Below are positions 1 through 6,048 of a DNA stretch of 9,594 bases, piece after piece. Under the pieces are notes generated by a model that saw only the letters and a list, made by a program, of their open reading frames with translations, ran no database searches and was not told the DNA's origin. Source of the stretch: Bacillota bacterium (GTDB lineage: Bacteria > Bacillota > UBA4882 > UBA8346); assembly GCA_003501335.1 (NCBI GenBank), contig DNPQ01000235.1, forward strand, positions 1 through 9,594. Direction: 5' to 3'. The stretch's first letter is position 1. Every line of letters begins with the position of its first letter. Position numbers and translations under genes: made by a program.

Positions 1-313
1 AATTCAGACAATGGACATCATTATGTAAAATCTCCAGTTTGGTCCCATAATTTTTTTGATATTTATCCGCCAACTTTTGAAGCATCTTTGCTGAGATATC
101 CAGGGCAATAACTTTTCCAGGCGCATACTTCATCAAATATGGAACTAGAAGGCCGGTACCGGTTCCGACATCCAGTACTATATCCCCGGAAGTAATATTA
201 AGCTTACGCAGAAATCCTTCAATCTCATTATCATTAGGAATTGAACCCATATCCCACGTCCCCGCCAGGTTGTCAAAAAACCCAGCTCTAGCTTGATCAA
301 ATAGTTGATTCAT
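1..313 (-). CDS. Class I SAM-dependent methyltransferase, partial (3' end outside window)
   Basis: The first 104 codons are present and the reading frame is open to the window edge. The start ATG lies at 313-311, preceded by a purine-rich GGAGAAG. Residues 46-54 read VLDVGTGTG, the glycine-rich motif I that binds S-adenosylmethionine. About 18 residues later ALDIS supplies the acidic residue (Asp72) expected to contact the ribose hydroxyls. The N-terminal half resembles the UbiE/Methyltransf_11/25 type of small-molecule methyltransferase, but the acceptor cannot be told. It begins 33 bases after the hypA stop on the same strand, so the two are probably cotranscribed. That neighbour hints at anaerobic metal or hydrogenase metabolism but does not prove a link. 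The methyltransferase fold is secure; the substrate is unknown. Confidence 0.85.
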   Translation of the reverse strand, partial: MNQLFDQARAGFFDNLAGTWDMGSIPNDNEIEGFLRKLNITSGDIVLDVGTGTGLLVPYLMKYAPGKVIALDISAKMLQKLADKYQKNYGTKLEILHNDVHCLN

Positions 314-346
314 CTGATCGCTTCTCCTTTTCCGTTGATACTCTAT

Positions 347-673
347 TTATGAGACCTCTTGAATGACCGTACTCAACCCGGCGGTAATTTCGATATTCCC
401 GCTGCCGCAAAAAGGGCATTTTGCTTCTTGGCCGATGGGCTTGCGGCATTGCCGGCAAAAAGCTTCCGGTTTGATCCGGGTAAAAGTAAACTGAATGCCG
501 TTTATTCCATAATGTGCCGCCACATGCTCCAGTTGCTCCTGCAACGGTTCTTGAAACAATCCGGTTAAGTCCCCGATTCCAATAGCTACTTTGGTTATCT
601 TGAGCAGCCCCTTTGCTTCCACCAAAGTTAAAATTTGACGCATCAAGCGGTCGGCTTCACCGTGTTCATGCAT
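347..673 (-). CDS. hypA: Hydrogenase maturation nickel metallochaperone HypA
   Basis: This 108-residue protein has the two signatures of HypA. The first is an N-terminal Met-His-Glu, whose His2 is the nickel ligand in the family. The second is a zinc site of two CX2C pairs, Cys73/Cys76 and Cys86/Cys89, spaced slightly closer than usual. HypA works with HypB to deliver Ni(II) to the [NiFe]-hydrogenase large subunit in the cytoplasm; in some bacteria it also serves urease. The length is a little under the usual 113-118. Because Met-His-Glu must be N-terminal, the start is fixed at 673, although the AGGAG (690-686) is about 12 bases upstream, a long spacing. The methyltransferase gene follows 33 bases downstream. 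No hydrogenase structural gene or hypB is in the window. Confidence 0.93.
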   Translation of the reverse strand: MHEHGEADRLMRQILTLVEAKGLLKITKVAIGIGDLTGLFQEPLQEQLEHVAAHYGINGIQFTFTRIKPEAFCRQCRKPIGQEAKCPFCGSGNIEITAGLSTVIQEVS

Positions 674-983
674 TTAATGAGATATCTCCTTTCGAAAAAC
701 TAGCGATGTTTTTAGCTTGGTATTATTTATTTTAAAATCGTGTTACTTATTCGTGCAAAAAAGTTTTTTCCTTTTAAAAGCAGGGAATTTTCATGGATCG
801 TTAATAACAGTTGTGGGAAGAGCATAGAAACCGTTTGGGTGGGCTAAGTTTAGGAAGCATTTTTTTCGCAGGTTTTTCCACACGTCGTACGTAATATAAT
901 TTTGAAATTTGTATTATTAAGCGCTTTCCATGGCAGGATGGTCAATCAGGCGGCGGCCTTTTCAATAGAGCTTTCTTTTTCAA
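674..983. other. Intergenic region between hypA and the tet leader promoter
   Basis: This stretch separates two divergent transcription units and holds no convincing gene on either strand. It contains the hypA ribosome binding site (complement of CTCCT, 686-690), overlapped by a perfect 10-base palindrome GAGATATCTC at 679-688. AT-rich sequence at about 715-760 could carry the hypA promoter, but I see no good -35/-10 pair. The first of three TTCAATAG copies lies at 961-968. Confidence 0.6.
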
Positions 984-1013
984 TTGACAGAAAGAAAAAA
1001 ATCGTGATATGAT
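984..1013 (+). promoter_or_regulatory. Sigma-A-type promoter of the tetracycline-resistance-like gene
   Basis: A perfect -35 TTGACA (984-989) and a near-consensus -10 TATGAT (1008-1013) are separated by 18 bases. Transcription would start near 1020, giving a leader of about 300 bases before the GTPase gene. This is the best promoter match in the window. Confidence 0.82.
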
Positions 1014-1044
1014 AAAACCGTTCAATAGTGAGGAGTTTTATACA

Positions 1045-1068
1045 ATGCGGCAAGGTATTCTTAAATAA
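1045..1068 (+). CDS. Putative leader peptide, 7 codons (uORF 1)
   Basis: The frame encodes MRQGILK and stops at 1066-1068. It has a good ribosome binding site, AGGAG at 1031-1035, nine bases before the ATG, and it is the first start codon downstream of the promoter. A hairpin, ATTATTC (1068-1074) with GAATAAT (1079-1085), starts at its stop codon. A short translated ORF here fits a ribosome-sensing attenuator, as has been proposed for tet(M) of Tn916. The peptide is too short to compare by sequence, so the role is inferred from position and signal quality. Confidence 0.5.
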   Translation: MRQGILK

Positions 1069-1095
1069 TTATTCAATAGAATAATCAAAAGTACG

Positions 1096-1146
1096 ATGAA
1101 GAAAAGTGTGGCCCTGGCCGCCTATTTTTGTTGTGCTTTTATTTAA
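1096..1146 (+). CDS. Possible second leader ORF, 16 codons (uORF 2)
   Basis: An ATG at 1096 opens a 16-codon frame with a hydrophobic, alanine- and cysteine-containing product, ending at 1144-1146. There is no clear Shine-Dalgarno sequence, so translation is doubtful. It is listed because its stop codon lies one base before the antiterminator arm at 1148-1157. A ribosome finishing this frame would cover that arm and leave the terminator free to form. Confidence 0.28.
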   Translation: MKKSVALAAYFCCAFI

Positions 1147-1147
1147 G

Positions 1148-1273
1148 GATATTCTCATCGTTACATTCCTTGTTCTATGGACTTTGAATGAAAAATACCT
1201 TGGCGTTTGCTGAGGCTGGTTTTCATCTCCATATCCAGTCGGGTAAAAATAGTCCCCTGCAAGTGAGAATATC
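1148..1273 (+). promoter_or_regulatory. Predicted antiterminator pairing in the tet leader
   Basis: GATATTCTCA at 1148-1157 is an exact reverse complement of TGAGAATATC at 1264-1273, ten pairs extendable by one G-U pair at each end. The 3' arm is the upper part of the terminator hairpin (1264-1268 plus its loop). The two structures therefore compete for the same bases. This is the layout of transcription attenuation, with the choice presumably set by ribosomes on the leader. Confidence 0.55.
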
Positions 1274-1295
1274 TCAATTGCAGGGGATTTTATAT
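1253..1295 (+). terminator. Attenuator terminator hairpin upstream of the tet-like gene
   Basis: TCCCCTGCAA (1253-1262) pairs with TTGCAGGGGA (1278-1287). Above a G-A mismatch, TGAGA (1264-1268) pairs with TCTCA (1272-1276), leaving a three-base loop. The stem is followed by ATTTTATATT, a modest U-tract. It sits between the promoter and the start codon and ends 26 bases before the ATG, so it should reduce readthrough when the drug is absent. Confidence 0.72.
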
Positions 1296-1320
1296 TCCGA
1301 ATCTGGGGGAGATCAAAATC

Positions 1321-3219
1321 ATGGAATCACGAATGATGAATATTGGAATTTTGGCCCATGTGGATGCCGGGAAAACAACCGTTACGGAAAGCATGTTATT
1401 TGAAAGCGGTGCCATTTCTTCGGCGGGCGGAGTTGATCAAGGGACTACCATAACCGATAGTATGCATCTGGAAAGAGAACGTGGGATTACAATTCGCGCA
1501 GCGACTATCTCCTTTCAGTGGGAGAATACCAAAATAAATCTGATAGACACTCCCGGACACATGGATTTTATTGCAGAGGTGGAACGATCCCTCCGGGTCC
1601 TAGACGGGGCGGTATTGGTGATTTCGGCCAAGGAAGGGGTTCAGGCTCAGACCCGAATCATTTTCAATACCCTCAAACGGTTGAAAATTCCGACCCTGAT
1701 TTATCTCAACAAGCTTGACCGGATTGGAGTCGATTTGCTGGAGGTTTACAGCCGGATCCGGGAACAGTTAACGGAGAAAATTATGGTGATGCAGTCCGTC
1801 CACAATCTGGGAGAGCCGGATATCACCATTACGGATTATCAAGATGATCGGCCCAGGGATGCAGCGTTTACAGAAACATTATTGGATGCTGATGAGTCAT
1901 TGATGGAAAAGTTTATTGAAAACCGGCCTATTTCCGGCGCTGAGTTTCAGGCGGCGTTGTTGCGGGGAGTGGCTGAAAGTAAAATTTACCCGGTATTGCA
2001 TGGTTGTGCGCTGCGTAATATTGGAACGCGGCAATTGCTTCACGCGATTACTCATTATCTCCCCGGCAGTCCTACTCAATCACAGGGGGAGCTGTCAGCC
2101 TATGTTTATCAGATTGACCGGGATGAACAGCATCGCAAAAGAATTTATGTCCGGGTTTTTAACGGCGCATTGGCGATTCGGAATATTGTTCCCATCTATG
2201 GCAAGGATCAATCTTTTAAGATAAAAACATTGGAGAAGCTCGAAAGTGCGAAAAGAATCCCGGCGGAATATGTTTCTAGCGGAGATGTGGCCATACTGTC
2301 CAAGGTGGATGGCTTGCAATGTGGTGACATTATCGGCAATGCCTGGCGCCGGCAGAAAGATGTCCGGATTGCCGAGCCAACCCTGGAGGCGTCCGTTATA
2401 CCGGTATGCACGGGGGACAGGGTTGCTTTAATCAAAGCCTTAGATGAACTCACCGAAGAGGACTCGTTCTTGCAATTGCATATAAACCCGCAAACCGCAG
2501 AAATAACTGTCCGCTTATTTGGCGAAATCCAAATGGAAGTCATCAAAGGATTGGTAAAAGAGAGATATCAGGTTGATCTTACATTCGGCCCCTTGCGGAC
2601 CATTTATAAGGAACGTCCCAAACGGTGTGCGGAAGCCGTTATATATATGGCGTTATCGCCCCATCCGTATTGCTCTGCGGTGGGGTTATCCATTGAACCG
2701 CTCCCGCTTCATTCCGGTCTGGTTTATGAGAGCAAGGTTTCTTACGGTTATCTGAAAAATTCCTTTCAAATCGCTGTGCGGGAAGGGGTCCAGGCCGCCT
2801 GCCGACAAGGTCTGTTTGGATGGGAAATTACTGATATCAAAGTGTGCTTTACTTTTGGCCAGTTCTTCAGTCCCATCAGTACACCGTCGGATTTCCGGCA
2901 ACTAGCGCCGTCTGTTTTGCGGGATGCCATTAAAAAAGCGGGAACGGAACTGTTGGAACCGTATATGAGTTATTGCCTGGAAATTCCTAAAGAATTCAAC
3001 CAGCCGGTAATGGCCGATTTGCAGAAAATGCAGGCATCGATCGAGGGGATAGAATCCAAAGGCGAGATGATCAGCATTTGCGGTAAAGTACCCGATTCCA
3101 GCTCAAAATCATATGCCGCCAAGCTTCTTCGGTTTACCGATGGAAAAGGGGTATTTACCAGCCGAGTTTACGGATATGAATTGTATCAGGGTGAACCGGT
3201 ATATAAAAATCAAGTATAA
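1321..3219 (+). CDS. Tet(M)/Tet(O)-family ribosomal protection GTPase (tetracycline resistance)
   Basis: This 632-residue EF-G-like GTPase would bind the ribosome and dislodge tetracycline. The G domain shows AHVDAGKTT (12-20), RGIT of switch I (54-57), DTPGH (76-80) and NKLD (130-133). Similarity to Tet(M) continues through all domains, including the domain IV loop SPISTPSDF starting at Ser517, which corresponds to the Tet(M) loop near 508-510 that reaches the drug site. This separates it from true EF-G. GGGGGAG (1305-1311) nine bases upstream supports the ATG at 1321, although the family core begins at Met6. The protein ends after GEPV, some 16 residues earlier than Tet(M) (639 residues), so the C-terminal helix is missing. 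An attenuator leader precedes it. Sequence divergence and lack of mobile genes suggest a resident rather than a recently acquired gene; I assign no tet class. Confidence 0.93.
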   Translation: MESRMMNIGILAHVDAGKTTVTESMLFESGAISSAGGVDQGTTITDSMHLERERGITIRAATISFQWENTKINLIDTPGHMDFIAEVERSLRVLDGAVLVISAKEGVQAQTRIIFNTLKRLKIPTLIYLNKLDRIGVDLLEVYSRIREQLTEKIMVMQSVHNLGEPDITITDYQDDRPRDAAFTETLLDADESLMEKFIENRPISGAEFQAALLRGVAESKIYPVLHGCALRNIGTRQLLHAITHYLPGSPTQSQGELSAYVYQIDRDEQHRKRIYVRVFNGALAIRNIVPIYGKDQSFKIKTLEKLESAKRIPAEYVSSGDVAILSKVDGLQCGDIIGNAWRRQKDVRIAEPTLEASVIPVCTGDRVALIKALDELTEEDSFLQLHINPQTAEITVRLFGEIQMEVIKGLVKERYQVDLTFGPLRTIYKERPKRCAEAVIYMALSPHPYCSAVGLSIEPLPLHSGLVYESKVSYGYLKNSFQIAVREGVQAACRQGLFGWEITDIKVCFTFGQFFSPISTPSDFRQLAPSVLRDAIKKAGTELLEPYMSYCLEIPKEFNQPVMADLQKMQASIEGIESKGEMISICGKVPDSSSKSYAAKLLRFTDGKGVFTSRVYGYELYQGEPVYKNQV

Positions 3220-3308
3220 GGAGTCATTTTCGCATTGTTGGCAGAGGGGCCATCCATGCAGGCTTTTTCATCGGATTCAATCTTGGATAATTTATGATAC
3301 CGGTTGAT

Positions 3309-3446
3309 TCATTTATCCAGTTTGATACTGCAGGCCAGCACAATAGAGTCCGTGTAGCCGCAGGTGGCGTAAGCTACTCGAATTTTTTTCCCGGTGGCGA
3401 TTTGCTGCTCAAGAGATTTGATTATTTTAAGGTTGGCTTTTGGCAT
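3309..3446 (-). CDS. Doubtful small ORF, 45 residues, unknown function
   Basis: The minus strand reads from ATG at 3446 to a stop at 3309, giving a lysine-rich start (MPKANLKIIKSLEQQ) and a more ordered end with two cysteines (VAYATCGYTDSIVLACS). The composition resembles real protein more than the plus-strand frame over the same bases. The ribosome binding site is weak (GAGAGAAG), and I do not recognise a family. It could be a small gene, the remnant of a longer one, or chance. Confidence 0.25.
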   Translation of the reverse strand: MPKANLKIIKSLEQQIATGKKIRVAYATCGYTDSIVLACSIKLDK

Positions 3447-3715
3447 GGCTTCTCTCGATTTAAAAGAGTGAAAAAGGAGAGATGAAAATGAAATTTGTTA
3501 ATTGAGTGGGTATTTTAAATCTGCGAAGTGAATTCGAGGTCGTTTTGCAATCCTTGATATGAATTTAAATCGGCTCTTTCCCCTTTGCTCTTTTTCCTTC
3601 ATTTTAATATGTCATAATGGAAATAATTTAAATTTTAGGCAATAAAATAACATGGCGCAAATTGTGGGTTTTGGGCATTAGTTTTATTGTGCGCTTATAT
3701 TTTAAATTCAATGAA

Positions 3716-3743
3716 TTGTTTTTATTTACAAATTAATTATATT
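3716..3743 (+). promoter_or_regulatory. Probable promoter of the XRE-family gene
   Basis: TTGTTT (3716-3721) and TATATT (3738-3743) are 16 bases apart, a moderate sigma-A match. The -10 runs directly into the inverted repeat at 3742-3756, so a repressor bound there would block this promoter. Confidence 0.45.
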
Positions 3744-3756
3744 CTCACGGCGAGAA
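3742..3756 (+). promoter_or_regulatory. Likely XRE repressor operator
   Basis: TTCTC-ACGGC-GAGAA is a 15-base inverted repeat with five perfect outer pairs, flanked by further symmetric A/T bases (TAT at 3738-3740, ATA at 3758-3760). Such sites are typical of XRE/Cro-CI-type repressors. It overlaps the predicted -10 just upstream of an XRE gene, which suggests autorepression before that gene was broken. Confidence 0.5.
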
Positions 3757-3780
3757 AATATCAAGGATAAATTTGTTACT

Positions 3781-4267
3781 ATGAATTTAGATACAATCGG
3801 AAAGCAAATTCAATTTCTGCGGGAACATTTTGGGCTAAGTAGACAAGAGTTCGTTGAAGTCCTTAACTCAAGTTCGTCTACTATCTATAGACTTGAGGGA
3901 GATAAAGGGAGTGGACCTTCTGAAAATTTATTTTATGGCCAATCCCGACTGGATTATGACCGGGGAAGGCGATATGTTTATTACCCCGGATGAATATATC
4001 GACAAAGGCATTGCAATTTTGGGGAATGAAAGGTTTAGCGCCGGGATTATTAAAATTCTAAAAGACCCAAAGTATGAGAAATTTCAGTCGTTTATCAAAA
4101 TGGAAAAGATAACGGAAGAAAAGGTTGATGATGAGTTACGAGAGTTTTTGCAGCAGATGGCGCAGTTGTGGAAACAGGGAGACGAACGGTTAAAACAAGC
4201 GTTATTACAGATTGCGCAGGTATTTTTAGAAGGTAGAGAAAAAGATGGGGAAGGAAAAGGTAAGTGA
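3781..4267 (+). pseudogene. XRE-family helix-turn-helix regulator, interrupted by a frameshift
   Basis: The first ~42 codons encode the front of an XRE DNA-binding domain (GKQIQFLREHFGLSRQEF, then STIYRLEG), with the recognition helix near SSSSTIYRLE. This frame then runs into unrelated residues and stops at 3993. The rest of the family continues one base shifted: VDLLKI, then the typical PDWIMTGEG, then MFITPDEYIDKG and a charged helical tail to 4267. Removing one G from the GGG at about 3907-3909 would rejoin both parts into 161 residues. The segment before the DW motif also looks a few residues short against what I know of XRE domains, so a small deletion may be present too. The ribosome binding site is weak and distant (AAGGA, 3763-3767). 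A sequencing error or frameshifting on the ribosome are alternatives to a true pseudogene. Confidence 0.7.
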
Positions 4268-4448
4268 TAAGTATCCTCCATTGTTGATTTGTAACATGTA
4301 TAAAGCCTTTCAAACATGCAACATTTATTTGTCATCAAGATAGAATCATTAAATTATAAAATGTCAAGACTAATTAAATAATAAGTAACTATTTGTACAA
4401 ATGTATGGTAAAATATTATTAGTACCCTAGGTATAATAGTAATAGTTT

Positions 4449-4499
4449 GCCCAACAATGACATATAATTATAGGCTTAATGCAGATTGTTAGTTTGGGC
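4449..4499 (+). promoter_or_regulatory. Bulged stem-loop in the 5' leader
   Basis: GCCC (4449-4452) pairs with GGGC (4496-4499), and the adjoining AACAAT (4453-4458) pairs with ATTGTT (4485-4490). This leaves a five-base bulge on the 3' side and a 26-base loop. It starts a few bases after the predicted transcription start. No known riboswitch class is recognised. Confidence 0.35.
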
Positions 4500-4531
4500 T
4501 TATCTGTTACGGACAAAGTTGAGTTAGCCGT

Positions 4532-4547
4532 TGAGATAGTTATCTCA
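4532..4547 (+). promoter_or_regulatory. 16-base palindrome, operator or leader hairpin
   Basis: TGAGATA-GT-TATCTCA is perfectly symmetric except for the two central bases. It lies about 31 bases upstream of the ribosome binding site of the radical SAM gene. It could be the site of a dimeric repressor or a hairpin in the mRNA leader. Confidence 0.45.
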
Positions 4548-4592
4548 TATATTATAGGTAAGAGCTAATTTTATAAAAAGGAGGTGTCTTCT

Positions 4593-5585
4593 ATGGCGAC
4601 TGATGCGACTAATTGTAAGTTAAAAGAAATTTCTTTTGAGATTCTGCAAAAGTGTCCTAATAACTGTATTTATTGTTCCTCAAATTCCTCAATTCATTGT
4701 AAGCCTATGGTTAGTTTTTCAGTATTCAAAGACGTTATAGAAGATGCTATTGAATTAGGTTTAGAACGGCTGTGCATTTCAGGGGGAGAACCTTTTCTCC
4801 ATCCGGATTTACTTAAAATGATATCATTTGCCAAGCAAAAAAATCTTGAAGTCTTTGTTTATACTAGCGGTATTTTAGAAGATAATGGTAGAAAGACATC
4901 GTTAACTGAAGATACTATCAATCAATTGAAACAACTTAAGCTTGATAAATTGATTTTTAATTTTCAAGCTTCGGAAAGCAACCTTTATGATGAGATCATG
5001 GGTACTACAAAATGTTTTGACCTAGTCGTTGATTCGATTCATAAAGCAACTACCGCGGAGATTTATACCGAAGCCCATTTTGTTCCCATGAAAATCAATT
5101 ATCAAAAGATTGATCAAGTGGTGAATGTATTAAAGGATTTAAAGGTAAATCAAATAAGTTTTCTTCGTTTGGTATTACAAGGGCGGGCACTAAAAAATAA
5201 AGAACGAGTTCAATTCTCAGATGCCGATATGAAAGAATTAAATGACACTCTTGACCAACTAAGGAATAATGAAAAAGATTTAAAGGTGAGGGTTGGAATA
5301 CCACTTTCCCGAGAACAAGAACATATTCAATGTAATGCGGGAACTGGCAAATTAATCATTCGGTATGATGGGGCCGTATATCCCTGCGAAGCTTATAAAT
5401 ATATAGATTGTATAAAGAACAAACGGGTTTATCCCGACAATATTAATACAAAAAGCTTGAAGGAAATATGGAGTAATTCACCATTTCTTTCGATATTACG
5501 AGAGAAGATCGATAGTTTTCATAATCAAGATTTTAGTTGTGAGGTTTGTCCGGCTCAGATGCTTTTAAAAGAAGAAATAAAGTAA
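4593..5585 (+). CDS. Radical SAM protein with SPASM-like C-terminal cysteine region
   Basis: The start is ATG 4593, eight bases after a perfect AGGAGG (4579-4584); an in-frame GTG at 4584 overlaps that site and is unlikely. The 330-residue product has the radical SAM cluster motif CPNNCIYC (Cys21, Cys25, Cys28) and ISGGEP (62-67), which contacts SAM. The C-terminal part has CNAGTG (Cys247), a YDGAVYPCE segment (Cys265), Cys273 and the pair Cys316/Cys319. This arrangement resembles a SPASM or twitch domain holding an auxiliary Fe-S cluster. Relatives modify peptides or proteins or build peptide-derived cofactors, but no precursor peptide is visible nearby. The gene has its own leader and a terminator right after it, so it appears to be transcribed alone. 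The enzyme class is secure; the substrate is unknown. Confidence 0.88.
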   Translation: MATDATNCKLKEISFEILQKCPNNCIYCSSNSSIHCKPMVSFSVFKDVIEDAIELGLERLCISGGEPFLHPDLLKMISFAKQKNLEVFVYTSGILEDNGRKTSLTEDTINQLKQLKLDKLIFNFQASESNLYDEIMGTTKCFDLVVDSIHKATTAEIYTEAHFVPMKINYQKIDQVVNVLKDLKVNQISFLRLVLQGRALKNKERVQFSDADMKELNDTLDQLRNNEKDLKVRVGIPLSREQEHIQCNAGTGKLIIRYDGAVYPCEAYKYIDCIKNKRVYPDNINTKSLKEIWSNSPFLSILREKIDSFHNQDFSCEVCPAQMLLKEEIK

Positions 5586-5588
5586 AAA

Positions 5589-5620
5589 AAGAGGGTATCA
5601 ATTTGCCTTCTTATTTTTTT
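5589..5620 (+). terminator. Rho-independent terminator after the radical SAM gene
   Basis: AAGAGGG (5589-5595) pairs with CCTTCTT (5606-5612), including one G-U pair, around a 10-base loop. An A and seven T residues (5614-5620) follow. It begins three bases after the stop codon and isolates this gene from the next one. Confidence 0.72.
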
Positions 5621-5685
5621 GGAATTAACAATAATAGTTTACGCTATTGATTTGTTTGTACTTGATTAAAAAGGAGGGAATCGTT

Positions 5686-6033
5686 ATTTCAAAATATTAT
5701 AGTTTTGTTATAGTCTTTATTATAGCTGGCTCATTTGCAATATTTGCCCCAATTGACGTAAATCTAAAAATTATTATGATTACCTATTGTTTGGGGGTTT
5801 ATTTATTAATAAAACTAAGAAGCGCTTCTTATGAATGTGATAATTCATTGAAGGATTGCAAAGATACAATGAGATGTGATTATAACATTGCTCAATTATA
5901 TTCAAAAATAATATATATGCTGTTTTTGTTTGGAGGCATATTAAGTATAATTTTTGTTCTTTTCAAAGCTCTAAATCAATTTATTTTACCTGCATTTCAA
6001 ATTAATCATATAAATCATCTTAATCATCATTAA
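5686..6033 (+). CDS. Small three-helix membrane protein, unknown function
   Basis: The frame is open from a TTG at 5647, but a strong AAGGAGG (5671-5677) lies inside that reading. The best-placed in-frame codon after it is ATT at 5686, eight bases downstream, so I propose an ATT start and 115 residues. Three hydrophobic segments are visible: SFVIVFIIAGSFAIF near the N-terminus, IIMITYCLGVYLLI, and IIYMLFLFGGILSIIFVLF. Between the second and third lies a hydrophilic loop with three cysteines (YECDNSLKDCKDTMRC). The tail ends in repeated Asn-His pairs (HINHLNHH). I do not recognise a family. The next gene begins 15 bases after the stop and also encodes a membrane-anchored protein, so the two probably act together. 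Confidence 0.68.
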   Translation: MSKYYSFVIVFIIAGSFAIFAPIDVNLKIIMITYCLGVYLLIKLRSASYECDNSLKDCKDTMRCDYNIAQLYSKIIYMLFLFGGILSIIFVLFKALNQFILPAFQINHINHLNHH

Positions 6034-6048
6034 TAGTTAGAGGTAAAA

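Larger units (their letters stand above)
3220..3780. other. Long intergenic stretch, probably decayed sequence
   Basis: No confident gene is visible here. The first part holds a doubtful 45-codon minus-strand ORF (3446-3309). At 3474-3479 a strong AAGGAG stands eight bases before an ATG (3488) that opens only five codons (MKFVN) before a stop, which looks like the remains of a gene start or a tiny leader. From about 3500 the DNA turns AT-rich and leads into the promoter and operator of the broken XRE gene. I saw no strong terminator directly after the tet-like gene; GCCATCCATGCAGGC plus a T-run at about 3250-3270 is only a very weak candidate. Confidence 0.5.
4268..4592. other. Gene-free leader region of the radical SAM gene
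   Basis: These 325 bases carry no convincing ORF; the small frames at 4296 and 4457 lack ribosome binding sites. A -10-like TATAAT lies at 4432-4437 without a good -35. If used, transcription would begin near 4444 and give an untranslated leader of about 150 bases. It holds a bulged stem-loop (4449-4499), a doubled GTTGAG (4518-4523 and 4530-4535) and a 16-base palindrome (4532-4547). Confidence 0.5.

Noticed and set aside
359..568. 69-codon plus-strand ORF
   Set aside because: It is the antisense shadow of hypA, which has a clear domain and start; no family resemblance or ribosome site.
1916..2755. Several 60-112-codon ORFs on both strands inside the tet-like gene
   Set aside because: All lie within the GTPase coding sequence in other frames, without ribosome binding sites or recognisable domains.
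1321..3219. Elongation factor G
   Set aside because: The domain IV loop SPISTPSDF and overall similarity are those of ribosomal protection proteins, and the length is shorter than EF-G.
3294..3485. 63-codon plus-strand ORF after the tet-like gene
   Set aside because: No ribosome binding site before the ATG and no domain; its opposite strand gives a slightly more protein-like product.
4084..4338. Minus-strand ORFs of 72-84 codons opposite the XRE gene
   Set aside because: Shadows of the helical tail of the regulator; low-complexity serine/phenylalanine/cysteine composition typical of antisense frames.
4296..4492. RiPP precursor peptide for the radical SAM enzyme
   Set aside because: The frames at 4296 (15 codons) and 4457 (11 codons) lack ribosome binding sites and any leader/core pattern.
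4593..5585. Prokaryotic viperin homologue
   Set aside because: The cluster motif type fits any radical SAM enzyme; the SPASM-like C-terminal cysteines and PCE segment point away from viperin.
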